Shown: piece after piece, positions 36,501 through 47,500 of the stretch
Layout of the letters: every line of letters begins with the position of its first letter
Numbering within the stretch: the first letter of the stretch is position 1
DNA from: Watersipora subatra
Lineage: Eukaryota > Bryozoa > Gymnolaemata > Cheilostomatida > Watersiporidae
Assembly (NCBI RefSeq): GCF_963576615.1
Contig: NC_088712.1
Coordinates: 57,615,010 to 57,679,009 of the forward strand
Length of the DNA stretch: 64,000 nucleotides
Direction: 5' to 3'
Translations under genes and position numbers: made by a program
The notes under the pieces: generated by a model
Database searches by the model: none
The model's input: only the letters and a program-made list of their open reading frames with translations
Told to the model about the DNA's origin: nothing

Positions 36501-39500
36501 TCAAACGCATTGATGTCAGGTTGTGCCTACCTTGGTGTTAATTATGGTCAGTGTAGCCCTTAGCAATGGCCAATGAGGCTATTGCCATACTTTTCGGACT
36601 ATAAATTGCACCCCTATATAAGCCACATCTGCTTTATTTCCCCAAAAAACGATAATAAAACAATACATAAGCTGCGCCTTTGTGTAGGCCGCAGAACTCA
36701 GATTGGTGCTTTTTAACCTGGCAGCAACTTTGCTGTTTAAAACGGAACAGTGCCTAACGCCACTGTTTCGTATTAACCGACGCTTTTTAACCTACTGCCT
36801 AACAGAACAGTACCACTAGGCATTGTTTCGTCTTTTCTTTCACCGCTAGAGGCGCACTAACTGGAGATTCTGGTTAATGCGCCCTAGCGGTGAAAGAAAA
36901 TGCCACAGAATAGCCGCACCCTTATATAAGCCGCATGGCTCAAATCATCAGAAAAAAGTAGCGGCTAATAGTCCGAAAAGTACGGTAATTGAAATATACT
37001 CAGCTTAGTGTAATCTAGGGGTTCCCAACTTTTTTTATTCAGTTCCCCCTTTATGCCTTTTCATAAATTTGATTCCCCACGCACCTTTAACTCACATGGC
37101 TGAAAACAACCAAAGCAAATTATAATTCCATTTTATTGTACATATCTAAACATATAACGACATATTATTAATATTTATACAGCACGCATACAACACACAA
37201 CAATACATAACCTTCGGCATGGCAGTGAATTGGTTTATGACTAGGTTAACTTACTATCCAAACAAAATCTGGATGAATGTGCTCATATATATTTGGGTTC
37301 TGACTAGTAGCTCATTATTAGCAACTAGTGTTATAGATAAAACCAAAAATGTTAAATGGTGAAACCCAAACTCACACTGCAGTGCAGGACATAAATTAAA
37401 AGTTTAACAAATCATACACCTCTCTGTTCCCCATTGCATATTCAAAATTTCACCCTAGGGGAGAATTCCTCCCTAGTTGAGAACCCCTAGTCTAATTGCT
37501 GGTAATTAGGGTAGGTGATTACAACTCCTTATCCTAAGCTGTATCTAGGCTGTTTGAGCACAAATTTGACGATTAATATACATTTTGTTGTGATATTGAC
37601 AAGGTTAAAAATGAGCAATTTTCTAGAAAAAAAAATACATTTGTCACTTCAAGCAGGTTTTTAGTTTGCATTTAATATTTCCTGTTTGTTATATTTTAGA
37701 TAAAACCTTGGCTTTTAAAGTTCGCTACAGATCCGTCTGCTCCCGATATAGGCACAATGAGGAACGAAGGAAAATGATAAAAGCAGCTGCAAAAGCAAAT
37801 ACTGATCACTTTAGAGTCATCTGTAGGGAAGGTAACCAAGTCTGCTATGCTTTAACTCTTTTGCTACCAAATTAATATCTTTACCGGGACATTATTACAT
37901 AATAGATAAAACTTTATATTTAAATCATAACTGTCACGTTCAACTTTTATCGTATTTTCCAAGTAAATCAAACACGCTGATTCCGATTTTGTACTCAAAA
38001 TAATGATTGGTCCACTAACCTTCAAAGTCATTAAGGTTTTTTTAAAGCGTTTTAATATCCGTCTCTAAAACAACACAATCGGCATAACAAGCTCCGCCCA
38101 TAAATATGTGACGAAACCTAGATTTTTCAGGAACGGAAGTTACAAATGTTTAGTCAGATTTAGAGTAATAGAGATGGGTGTCTTAAAACCCATTATTAAC
38201 TAAATCCAGCCTGTAAAATAATCTCAGTATTTTATGAAAGGTATATAAACTATTTAAAATTGCTCGTAGATTGTTACATGATGTTTAAATGGGCTGAACG
38301 CTGAAAAAAATGAGCTCAAAGAATCGCGGTTTTATCCCAAGCTAGCGTTGTTATCCCGCTTTTTTGAGCTCATTTTTAAATATGCAATGTTAAATAGCTT
38401 ATTTACCTTTCAGAAAAGACTGAGATTATTTTTAACACTGAATTTAGATAATAATGGGTTTTGAGACACCCATCTCTATAATTCTAGATTGGACAAAACA
38501 TTCCTAAATTCCGTTTCTAAAATGCTAGGTTACGTCACGTATTTATGGGCGGAGCTTGTTGTGCCGATCGTGTTGTTTTCGAGACTGATATTGAAACGCT
38601 GTAAAAAACCTTCATGACTCTGAAAGTTAGTGGACCAATCTTTATTTTGAGTACAAAATCGGAATCGGCATGTCTGATTTACCTAGCAAATACATAAAAA
38701 TTGTCCGTGACAGTTATGGTTTATTATGGGCGCCTATAAATCGTCATAACTTTTGAACCGTACAGTCTATAGAAAATGTTTTGATACCAAATTAAACTGC
38801 AAAACATTTTGCATTAGCTGATGCAATAACAAAATATCATAAATGTGTTGCAAAATGAGCTCAGACACTTTTTCAGCCATTTTCGAACCATCGAACGACT
38901 CATCTATATTATTACAGCTTACGGCATTGTTATTACTGATAAAATCAATCACTCTCAGTATTAATATTGTTCAATTAAAATCACTCAAAATCCATAGATC
39001 TAAAATAAGTAAAATTATGTAGCTGTAAGGCATCTGGCACGACTTGCCATTGCTAAGAAAATATTATGATTAAAAAAATAATTTCTGGAAAGCGAAATTA
39101 CGCTCAGGATGTAAAGAGGATGCAACGCATGCAGAAAATTGTTTTCTTTCTTTAAAAAGTACAGATAGGATAGCATTACCAATTAACTAATCACTAATCA
39201 GAAACGAATATAAGAATCAAACCCAAATATTTGTATTCCCAGGCAAGCGCGCTAACACCAGTACCACTCAACTATATTATCATACCATGGAATAATTATG
39301 TACGTACTCATTACGCATGCAATCTTTAACGACGCTTGCACAAAACTGCCAGCATACTAGTGCTCAGTAGCAACGCTTACCAGTATATAAAGTTTGATAA
39401 AACCACTAGGGAATATTAAGGCTCAAAGACATTGTTTTAACTGTCACCATGGTTAGAACCACTTTTTACGGTTTTGACAAACTATTTCTACGTAAACTTA

Positions 39501-42500
39501 CTCTAATTTTTGAAAAATCAAACTCAATTTTTTGGGAGATCTTCATGGTATACCATTGGTGATAATAGATGCAATACTTAAATAGTGAGTCAAGTCTAGC
39601 AATGACCTCTATTCACTGCAACTCAGCTTTTCTGAAGGAAGTCCTGTTAAAAACTGAGATCTGCATGATTATCTTACAATTGCAAAAATTTTTCTTTCCT
39701 GTTCGTCAGTCAGAGACATTAATTTTACACACTTACTAACAGAGTAATTTATTTTAGTTTGTCTCTTCACCTGAATGTGATAAAATTTTGTGATTTTCAA
39801 AACTTTTTTTACAGTTCGGAAGGAAACATTTTTAAAAAATTTAATTTTTTAAGCTAGCAAATTAACAATTTCTCATTGCACAAAATTACGGTAGTCACAG
39901 AACGCTAAAATTATTTTTATAAATTAAATATTGGTTTAATAAAAGTTTAGTGAATTGAATAATTATAAAAGGAAAACATTCACAATAATGATGAAAAAAA
40001 TTGTCTCGTAAAACTATCTTTTAAACCTATACTGAGCTGCATGAATGCACTGAGGCGCTATAATGCAATAAGGTACTTTTAACCTGCTGTCTATGCAGAC
40101 AATAGCTAAGAAAAACTCAATGGATTAACCAACTGTAGGCTATATAGCAGCCTGAAAACAGTTTCAAATCTTTACCAAGCAGCGATTCTCGGATGCCAAT
40201 AGTTTGCAGTACTTCAACAAGTTTACAAAAACTAAAGATTGGTACTAGTACTGTAAAACCTGTAGTTGAACGCCTTTTGCGCTCTATTTTTCAAACTTTT
40301 TTCAATATTGGCTATCAAATAGAGGTGGCATTCAATTAGAAGTTTTGCTGGTAAATAGATATTGACCAGCAAAAAAGTTAGGAAGTTTTTAATCTATACC
40401 CATGATCAAATCACTGGCTTCTTTACTATTAGCTGTGGAGTAATAAGATTGCAATTTAAACAAACTCAAAAACAAAACGTGCAAACTTATTTGAATTTGT
40501 ATAATCTTTGCTTAATGAGAGGTTTGTAAAAAAATAAAGTGAGATTTTTATTTCATTTGCAAACATTACAACATTTGATTTCTTATAAAAATAATTAAGG
40601 CAAATAGATACAAGCCATGAATACATCAGCGATTGGACATAGTTGTTTTGACAACTGTTTTCTATTTTAAACCAAAGACTATGTTGACGTGGAAGCAACT
40701 CCTATTAATAATCCTGGTGCACTTTATTCACAAGGAATGAATGCAGTTTTTTGAGTTTCTCAAGGATAAATACATTTGTAGTGAGGGAGAGGAAGTTACA
40801 AACTAAATCATAAAACAAGGATTTTAAATATATATTTCGCCATTCTAAAAAGCTACAATTTGATTCCAAGAAAAGTTATTCAAAGACTTCCTTTTTGAAA
40901 ATTCATAAAGTTTTTTTCCATAAGTCTTATGCAACCCAAAAACACTTTTACACACTGTAAAAAACAGAAAGTCATCTACTGTAGGTGTTAACGTGTCATC
41001 AATGTCTAGCCTTAATGCCTCCCTGGCTCGTATGTCGACTCTGCCAGCTTGAACTCTTTGAGTGTGTCGGTATCCTTTGGCAATTTGTCAAACAGTAAGA
41101 TGTTTTAAAACTTTTATTAAATATATCTAAATATTCTTATACTCTAATGATATTTGGTGAAACACTAGAAAACAAGTCAAACAACACACAGAAAATCTCT
41201 GCAAATACGAAGCGTTTCGGTTTTTCGATAAAACCATAGAAATTTGTATGATTTTTAACAGATTCTAAAAATGTTTGCAGTATTCATCATATTTATTGAG
41301 TGCAAGTCATCATCGCTTTCTGACTCTTCTTACTCATCAGAATTATAGTTAGTATCACATAATTCATCGTCTGTATCCCAGCTATCTATTACATGCCAAA
41401 AATTCAGTCGTATCAAGTTTTTCGCAATATCGTTTAAGTAAAATTGTGATAATAGCAAAGAAAGTTGAAGAAAACATTTAAAGACGGTAGCAACAGAGGT
41501 AAGATATCTGATTTACCGCCCTATCCAACGATTAATTTGATTGGTTTGCGCTATTACTTAGAAACAACATTTGTAAAAAGAACCATGTGGATACCGCTGT
41601 ACCAGTCGTCAGGGTTTCTGACACGCAATACCTTGACATGCCAGAATACCGGCCATCAGGGTTCAAAGGGTTAAGATAAGTCTAAATATTGCTGAACATG
41701 CTTTTTCTTCCAGCGTGCATTGTCTTCAATACACCTGAAATCACGTGTGAAGGCGTAACCGGACTCATAATGCATTGGCGCACGAACCTCCACATGCGAT
41801 CTACTCCAAAAATACTAAAGAAGGAGTTGAAGGACAGAATTAGGATGCAGAAAAGAATGCTGGTAAACATGGCCTCATTCCACGGCAGTCCGTAAGAAAC
41901 CATACCTATTACACTGTGTTTCAATGTTTCAAATTTTGTTTTTTTCAACATCCCGTAGGTTTTAATACTTCCTACTGGACAGTGTTTCTATAATAACATG
42001 ATTATTCAAATATTTGAATTTCTATTCACTGATCAAGTATTTAGCTTATCATATAATGCTGGGAATATGAAGGGGTTGACCGCTCTCTGAAAAATCTTTT
42101 GGAAATAGTTTTAGTTCCTCGCGCTAGGCTTTTAGTACCATATTTCTATATTAAACGTTTCTTCCAACAATCTATTCATTAAAACTGAAAAATTAAGAGT
42201 AAAGACTACTTTTGATCCACTTTTTAAAGAATGTCATTAAAAAATGAGGTTTAATTTAAGATTTATCTTCATTCGAATTGAATAAGTTAGATTAGAAGCT
42301 ATATTGTAGTGGTGTAAATGAAAATACACATCCCTAGTTTTCATGGCATTTTCCTAAGAGTCTCTTCCTTTAGCATTTTAGTGTTTGTAATGCCCAGAGA
42401 GCCAGCACATGAGTCAAGTAACTTTGGTCATAGTTTGCTTTCCGTTATTCTAGTTCAGGTTCTGAAATCTGGACTCTGAGTCCTCTGTACTTATGATCGA

Positions 42501-43872
42501 TCTCTCAATAAAAGATGAATTTGTCATTTTTGAGGGTCACGAAGCTGGATAGAACTTTTTCTGATGCCGAAACTAATGCAAACATTGAAATATCCAGCGC
42601 TTGCTTTTAATGACAACAATACTCAACTTGAGACATCTGTAGGTTAAAAATGTTTATTAATAAATTTTTTTAGTTTTAGATGTATTTGCAAGTCTAACAA
42701 CTACCAGAAATGGTATGGTTGTCATGGTGATAAATTTCTTTCAACTGCTACAGGACCAAAAATGGTTACTCTATAAAGTGTAAAAAAACACTCATTTTCA
42801 AAATGGCTGCCCAGGTAGTGGCATATAGCTTTAATTAACTAAATGGGGGAACATGGCTCTGTATAGCAAGTTCTTTACTGCCCGCAACTTGAGCAATGAC
42901 AGCTGCTAGCATATTATACTAAACCTATCAATTGTCTAAACCAATATAAACCTTTCTCTTCATGTCAAAATATTTTTCAAAAAAACTAAATAAATTCTGT
43001 TAATCTTTTGATTAAACAATTATTTCAGTTTTACAATTTGTGTTTACAGCTGTTTTAGTAAAAAAATTATTCCATTGTCTCGCAATGCCAGAAATCGTTC
43101 TTGTACAGTTTGGTATTTTAAAATTACGATTGCAGCAACCACATATGCGCTTAATGTGATTCTATTTAACTCATTTTAGTCAAAAATGAATCAAATGGAA
43201 TAAACAAAAACTCTTGTATGAAAAAACTTCGGGGTTCTATTTTACATTGTCAGCAACCATATTCGCCGATATAATCATATTACAAGATGTTGCTGAAGTT
43301 TTCTTGCACATACATTTCCTTCTTCACTCTTCTTACTTCTTTTTTCCGTCATCCTTTTTTCTTTACAATTTGGCTTTGTGGTAACAACAGGTTTGGCAAC
43401 ATAAAAGGTGCTACTTGAATGCTATAAGTTTCTATTAGTGTTTGTAAATAAGTTAAAAAAAACGTTCAAAGTTGATGTTCGACTTTGTACAGTTGAACTC
43501 TAGTCAGTTTTTGTGACAGAACAATGAGACTTGCTATAGAGGAAATTGAATAAAATGGCAACAGATTGAACGAGAATGAATGCAGGTATTAAAGAAATGT
43601 CGAACACCGCAAAATCAAGTTTGCACCGGATTCTTGGTTTTATTGTAATGATGTACTGGGTAATAGGTTCAACTTTATGTTAATAGATAAAGTAACCGTT
43701 GTCTCTTTGACCCTTCCTTTCTCATTGCTACAGGTTCGGTTAAATAGATTCAACTTTATGTTAATAGATAAAGTAACCGCTGTCTCTTTGACCCTTCTTT
43801 TCTCATTGCTGCAGGTTCAGTTACCCCAAAGTCAACAAGTTTGGAGAGCTGGTACGCATAGTTTGGATATAA
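33597..43872 (+). CDS. Secreted Frizzled-CRD protein, copy C (older inverted paralogue)
   Basis: Exons: 33597-34053, 37700-37831, 41714-41891, 43815-43872. They join in frame to 825 nt (274 aa). Phases match copies A and B, and exons 1, 2 and 4 have identical lengths; exon 3 is one codon longer. The signal peptide (MGRLLFMLFFCC) is followed by a ten-cysteine CRD with NQTSYSN, PIPPCRNLCETVQSGC and WPENFTC. The C-terminal part (SVCSRY, VICREACIVF, EITCEG, KELKDRIRMQKRM, then YPKVNKFGELVRIV) aligns with copies A and B, which supports the unusual exon 4 frame. No transmembrane segments are present. Introns share no obvious sequence with copies A and B and are loaded with transposon relics. The gene is complete and convergent with the M8 peptidase gene. 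The CRD identification is secure; the name sFRP is only by analogy. Confidence 0.88.
34378..34623. repeat. 123-base tandem duplication in copy C intron 1
   Basis: Two units starting CTTGTCTTTCCCTT(G/A)CAGAA, with only a few differences. Each contains a polypyrimidine-CAG resembling a 3' splice site, but the downstream sequence does not continue the CRD protein. Confidence 0.85.
36585..36985. mobile_element. Palindromic MITE, CTTTTCGGACTAT ends
   Basis: Left end CCATACTTTTCGGACTATA and right end TAGTCCGAAAAGTACGG, with repeated TATATAAGCC(A/G)CA just inside both ends and an inner stem CTTTCACCGCTAG/CTAGCGGTGAAAG (36839-36899). Non-coding. Confidence 0.75.
37016..37491. mobile_element. hAT-like non-autonomous element
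   Basis: CTAGGGGTTCCCAACTT at the left and GTTGAGAACCCCTAG at the right; this CAGGGGTTCCCAA-type terminus is characteristic of hAT elements. An exact 8-base target duplication is not visible, so an old insertion. In copy C intron 1. Confidence 0.65.
37925..38726. mobile_element. ~800-base full-length palindromic MITE, copy 1
   Basis: The two halves are reverse complements almost to the centre (about 38340): TAACTGTCACGTTCAAC at the left, GTGACAGTTATGG at the right, and TCCGATTTTGTACTCAAAAT with its complement inside. A second copy is at 56545-57336. Just downstream of copy C exon 2. Confidence 0.85.
39203..39275 (-). repeat. tRNA-derived SINE-like fragment
   Basis: On the minus strand TAGTTGAGTGGTACTGGTG resembles a polymerase III A box, CGCTTGCCTGGGAATAC an anticodon-arm region, and GGGTTTGATTCT a B box, with tRNA-like spacing. 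It lacks a clean acceptor stem, so not a tRNA gene. Confidence 0.55.
41440..41672 (+). repeat. Dispersed repeat copy 1 (copy C intron 2)
   Basis: Similar along its length to 48760-48990, including GACACGC(A/G) and CAGAATACCGGCCATCA. Both copies keep a ~70-codon frame with matching residues (TFVKR/AFVNR, SGFLTR, CQNTGHQGS), but no domain is recognised. It ends about 40 bases before exon 3. Confidence 0.65.
43662..43823 (+). repeat. 81-base tandem duplication containing the exon 4 splice acceptor of copy C
   Basis: Two units (43662-43742, 43743-43823) each run from AATAG(G/A)TTCAACTTTATG through the polypyrimidine tract to CAGGTTC. The second AG (43813-43814) precedes the conserved exon 4. The first (43732-43733), if used, would give two residues and a stop. 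Confidence 0.9.
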
Positions 43873-43944
43873 AATATCCAGATCAGTAGAAGGCGCAACA
43901 TATCCAACTCTATGATGTCTAATATACCAAAGCCTTGAATGTTT

Positions 43945-43950
43945 AATAAA
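43945..43950 (+). terminator. AATAAA polyadenylation signal of copy C
   Basis: Canonical AATAAA, 73 bases past the copy C stop codon, within GTTTAATAAACC. Read on the other strand the same site gives ATTAAA, so it could also serve the convergent peptidase gene, whose stop is about 340 bases away; that part is speculation. Confidence 0.5.
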
Positions 43951-44284
43951 CCTTTAGATGTAGCATGGCTGTCTGCACACAAGAAACAAGATAATCTTCT
44001 ATGGTTTGTGACTAATATGAGTTTAACTGTAACTGTTAAAGTATGGAAAAATATATTTGCTTAAAAAAGATTCGTTTGCAATAAAATGCTTTATAAAAGT
44101 TAAAATCTATTGCACTGGATAGTGTCCCAATACAAGATAGCATGAAATATAAAAGATCCATTTTGAGCACAGACATTCTATAATATATAAACACATAAAA
44201 AGTAAACATTCAATAAAGTGGAGAGCACCAATCCAATGAGATAAACCATTGCATGGGTAATGAGAATGATATATAGTAGTTATA

Positions 44285-44566
44285 CTATAGAACCAGGCTA
44301 CACAGAGTGTATAGGAAGAGAAACAGTAAAAGTGGGCTCAGAGGATTCAATTTGAATGAGGATGAAACAGGATTGGAAAATTCCCGAACTGTTGTTATAG
44401 AAGTTACAGAAGTTGTAGAACTATAAACATCGGTAGAAGAACTAGATTGCATTGAGCTAGAGGTTGGATCTGGAGGCGCTGCTATCATTTCTTCTAGCCT
44501 TCGGTCCCTCTCAGTGCATAACACATCAGAAAAGGGGCAATGCAAGGTCATGTTAACCACTTCCAC
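44285..44566 (-). CDS. M8 peptidase last exon: CP..C motif, Ser/Thr stalk, GPI-type tail
   Basis: The acceptor ACAACAG enters phase 0. It encodes EVVNMTLHCPFSDVLC (family CP...LC motif), then a serine/threonine-rich stalk of about 40 residues. The last 21 residues are LNPLSPLLLFLFLYTLCSLV then a final L before the stop. A hydrophobic extreme C-terminus with no basic cytoplasmic tail indicates a GPI-attachment signal rather than a membrane helix with a tail. The exact attachment residue is not determined. Confidence 0.85.
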   Translation of the reverse strand: MEVVNMTLHCPFSDVLCTERDRRLEEMIAAPPDPTSSSMQSSSSTDVYSSTTSVTSITTVREFSNPVSSSFKLNPLSPLLLFLFLYTLCSLVL

Positions 44567-47500
44567 CTGTTGTAATAAAGGCTGTGTACCATCTGCCCAT
44601 GCAGGTGTTGCATCATAGAATTGTCAAGTCTGGTTCACGCTACCTCGCCGTATCTCAGCGTTGATGCCACAATACTTTGGTGATCGTCGCTGATAACGTT
44701 GTTCACACTATGACAAACCCATCCGTGTTTGCATCAGTGACGTAGTGTTCTCATTTTTCTCTTTAACCCTTTGACCAGGTATAAGCCCCCCCAAAAACAA
44801 CCGAGACTCGTGTAATTTATTTTCGAAAATTCAATAAAATCGATATTTTATGAACATGCATAGCTCAAATCTTAAATTTAGTTCAATGAACAAAATTTTT
44901 TGTACATATACATTCATTCACATATCTACTACTCAAAAAAATTACAACCATGTGCAATTGTCTCTGTATGAAATGCTTGGAAGCATCTTTTTCGGTAGAG
45001 TCAAACGCTATAACGTAGCCGTGCGAGCCACCATAACGATCGTTTTCTCTGCATATTCCAAGTATATTAAAAGTCCAAAAAAGTTTACATCACTTTTATC
45101 ATTTGAATTAATTTTATTCTGATCAGACAAAAAATCACTAACGATCGCAGGATAAAATAATCTTTTATTTTACCGTTTTGAAAGTCGAGCCGATGTTGAC
45201 TGGTTTTTCCAACTTTTAATCTTTTCCAAGGAATCGCGATTTGTTTAGCTTTTAGCACAAAGCAACGCCTCTCAGATAATCGTTTCATATTGTAAACCAT
45301 CGACTGATATCTTGTTGGTGATATTTAAAACTTACTAGTGTTCATATCCTTTGTTTAACGTTACTAGACGACAGCTTTATAAACGTCTACCGAAATAGAC
45401 ATAAATGTCGTTTCTCCACGCAACCGGTAAACGACATTCTGGTCATTTCCCCTGTCAAAGGGTTAAGTTTTCGCGAAGAAACCTCTTTGTTTTCGCGTGA
45501 CTCAAATCAAATACTAGTCCCGCAGCAACAGTCATAAACGGAAATAAATAAATCACGCTATCGGCGACTGCGAATTACCATCGACGAAATGGGTTTCATT
45601 TGAAAGGCGGTTGTCAATGCTCAGCGAAATATCGGGAAAGTTTGACAGCTGCAAACCTCCCCGAGGTGTCCACATCGCTTTGACGATGTCATCGGTTTAC
45701 GGTTCACATAATCGATGATGAACGACGAAAGAAAAATGCGGACCTACGGCGATATAGTGTGAACCAGGCTTTAGCCATTACAGAGACTAGCTCTTCCATC
45801 AATATTAAAAGAGCTGAAATGATTGATGGACATTGATGATGCTCACCGATCGATGAAGATGACCACTGACGAAGCTCACTAACTCGTTCCTTAATCATTT
45901 AAGATACGAAGCTACATTTATGTCACCTATATAATGCGATCTCTCACGGACAGAGCAACATTATTGTCACCAGCATCTGCATTTTTTAAAAAGGTTTTTC
46001 ATACACGCCAAAATATCAGACTGAGTTAAACAAGGGTCCACTTTAAGTAAAAAATATTAGACTGATAGAATCCTTCCTTAGTTCGATTGCATTACTTAAA
46101 AGTTTTGTAAAAAAAAATCTTTGGGAGTTTGAAAATGGATTGTATGCCATTCCTGAAAAGCATTCTAATCAACCTTTTAAACATGTTAATGTCTTCACAT
46201 CCAATGTTAAATCACTTTATGGACAAATCTGAAGGAAGTGAAACAGATTTCAACCTTAGTGACTTCAAATCAGAGAGTTCTGATGACTCTGTTGATCAAC
46301 ACTTTCAGGCATACTCATCACTAAAACCCCATCAACCACAACAAAATTTATGTATATTGATATAATGTAGGCATTATTATTTCCATTTTGTGGAAAGTCT
46401 TGTACTGATCACTTTGCATCCTGGGTTCATAAAGATCGTACAAACCATTATTGAGTTATGACCAAAATGGTGAAAGTAAAACATATGGACTAGTTTTAAA
46501 TTAATTCGCGCTCGGGGTGCAAAACTACAAAAAAATTCCCATGAAAGGATTAATAATATCTATGAGTTCACCGATAAAAACCAAGGCTTTAAAACCTTTT
46601 TTGAAGATAAATGCTACACTTTCGCGGTTATTTGTAAAGAAAATGACAAATTTCTTTGCAATGCCATATTCAAACATCCATAGAGGTACAAACTTCCATA
46701 GAGGTACACACAAAATATGATGGAGCTCACCAAGATGCTCTTTCCATACGGGCAGACCCACCAGTCTCCAGCAAACTTGAGCTCCAAGAGGCCGCCAGGA
46801 GTACATCGTCGCTCCAAGCACAAAGCCTTCTGCTCATCGGTTGTCTCAATACAGCGACAGTCTTGGCAGAATTGTTCATAAGAGCCATCAGGTGAGGGCT
46901 TCTCTGTGAAACACTCCTCCTGTATAAGAAGATAGCTCACCCTAAGCTCGGATACATCAGGCAAACCCGAAGCAATGTATCGGGTATGATAGATGCCCCA
47001 CTGTGTGATGCTCAATAACAACACTTTTACACAAATTGATAAATGTCATTGCCTATGATTCCATGAGGCAAATGATGCAAATTTGGAGTTGTGCGCACAT
47101 GGAGTTACTGCTCAGTAAGTGCTTAAAGGGACATCCACATGTTGTAGATTTACCCGGATACTTCGTTAAAAAAGATAACTAATTCTACGCCAGAGACATA
47201 GCAGCTCACACAAGTCGCATCAAATCGAAAAACAGCTGAACTGTGGAAAATGTTTAAAATGGAAAAACTTGTGATGCATCTTCTCCAACATCATTCGCAA
47301 GTGCCAATGCTATCTTTCGCAAGCATATGAACATTCGATAAAAATTAGCAAGAAAACTCGCATGACTCTTTGATTTCCAATTTGATGATGACGCGAACTC
47401 GCGGATTAACCCTTTCATGGAGTGATTCAGGTTCACTTACAAAGTGCCACAACATCTAACTTCGCAGCCAAGTTCATGGTCCAAATATAATATTAACACC

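Noticed and set aside
39203..39275. tRNA gene
   Set aside because: A and B boxes can be seen but the acceptor stem does not close; called SINE-like instead. The same holds for 51500-51570, 59735-59800 and 61340-61420.
46129..46365. 78-codon frame with an acidic Ser/Asp stretch
   Set aside because: It recalls N-terminal acidic parts of some transposases, but there is no catalytic region nearby and it lies in an M8 intron.
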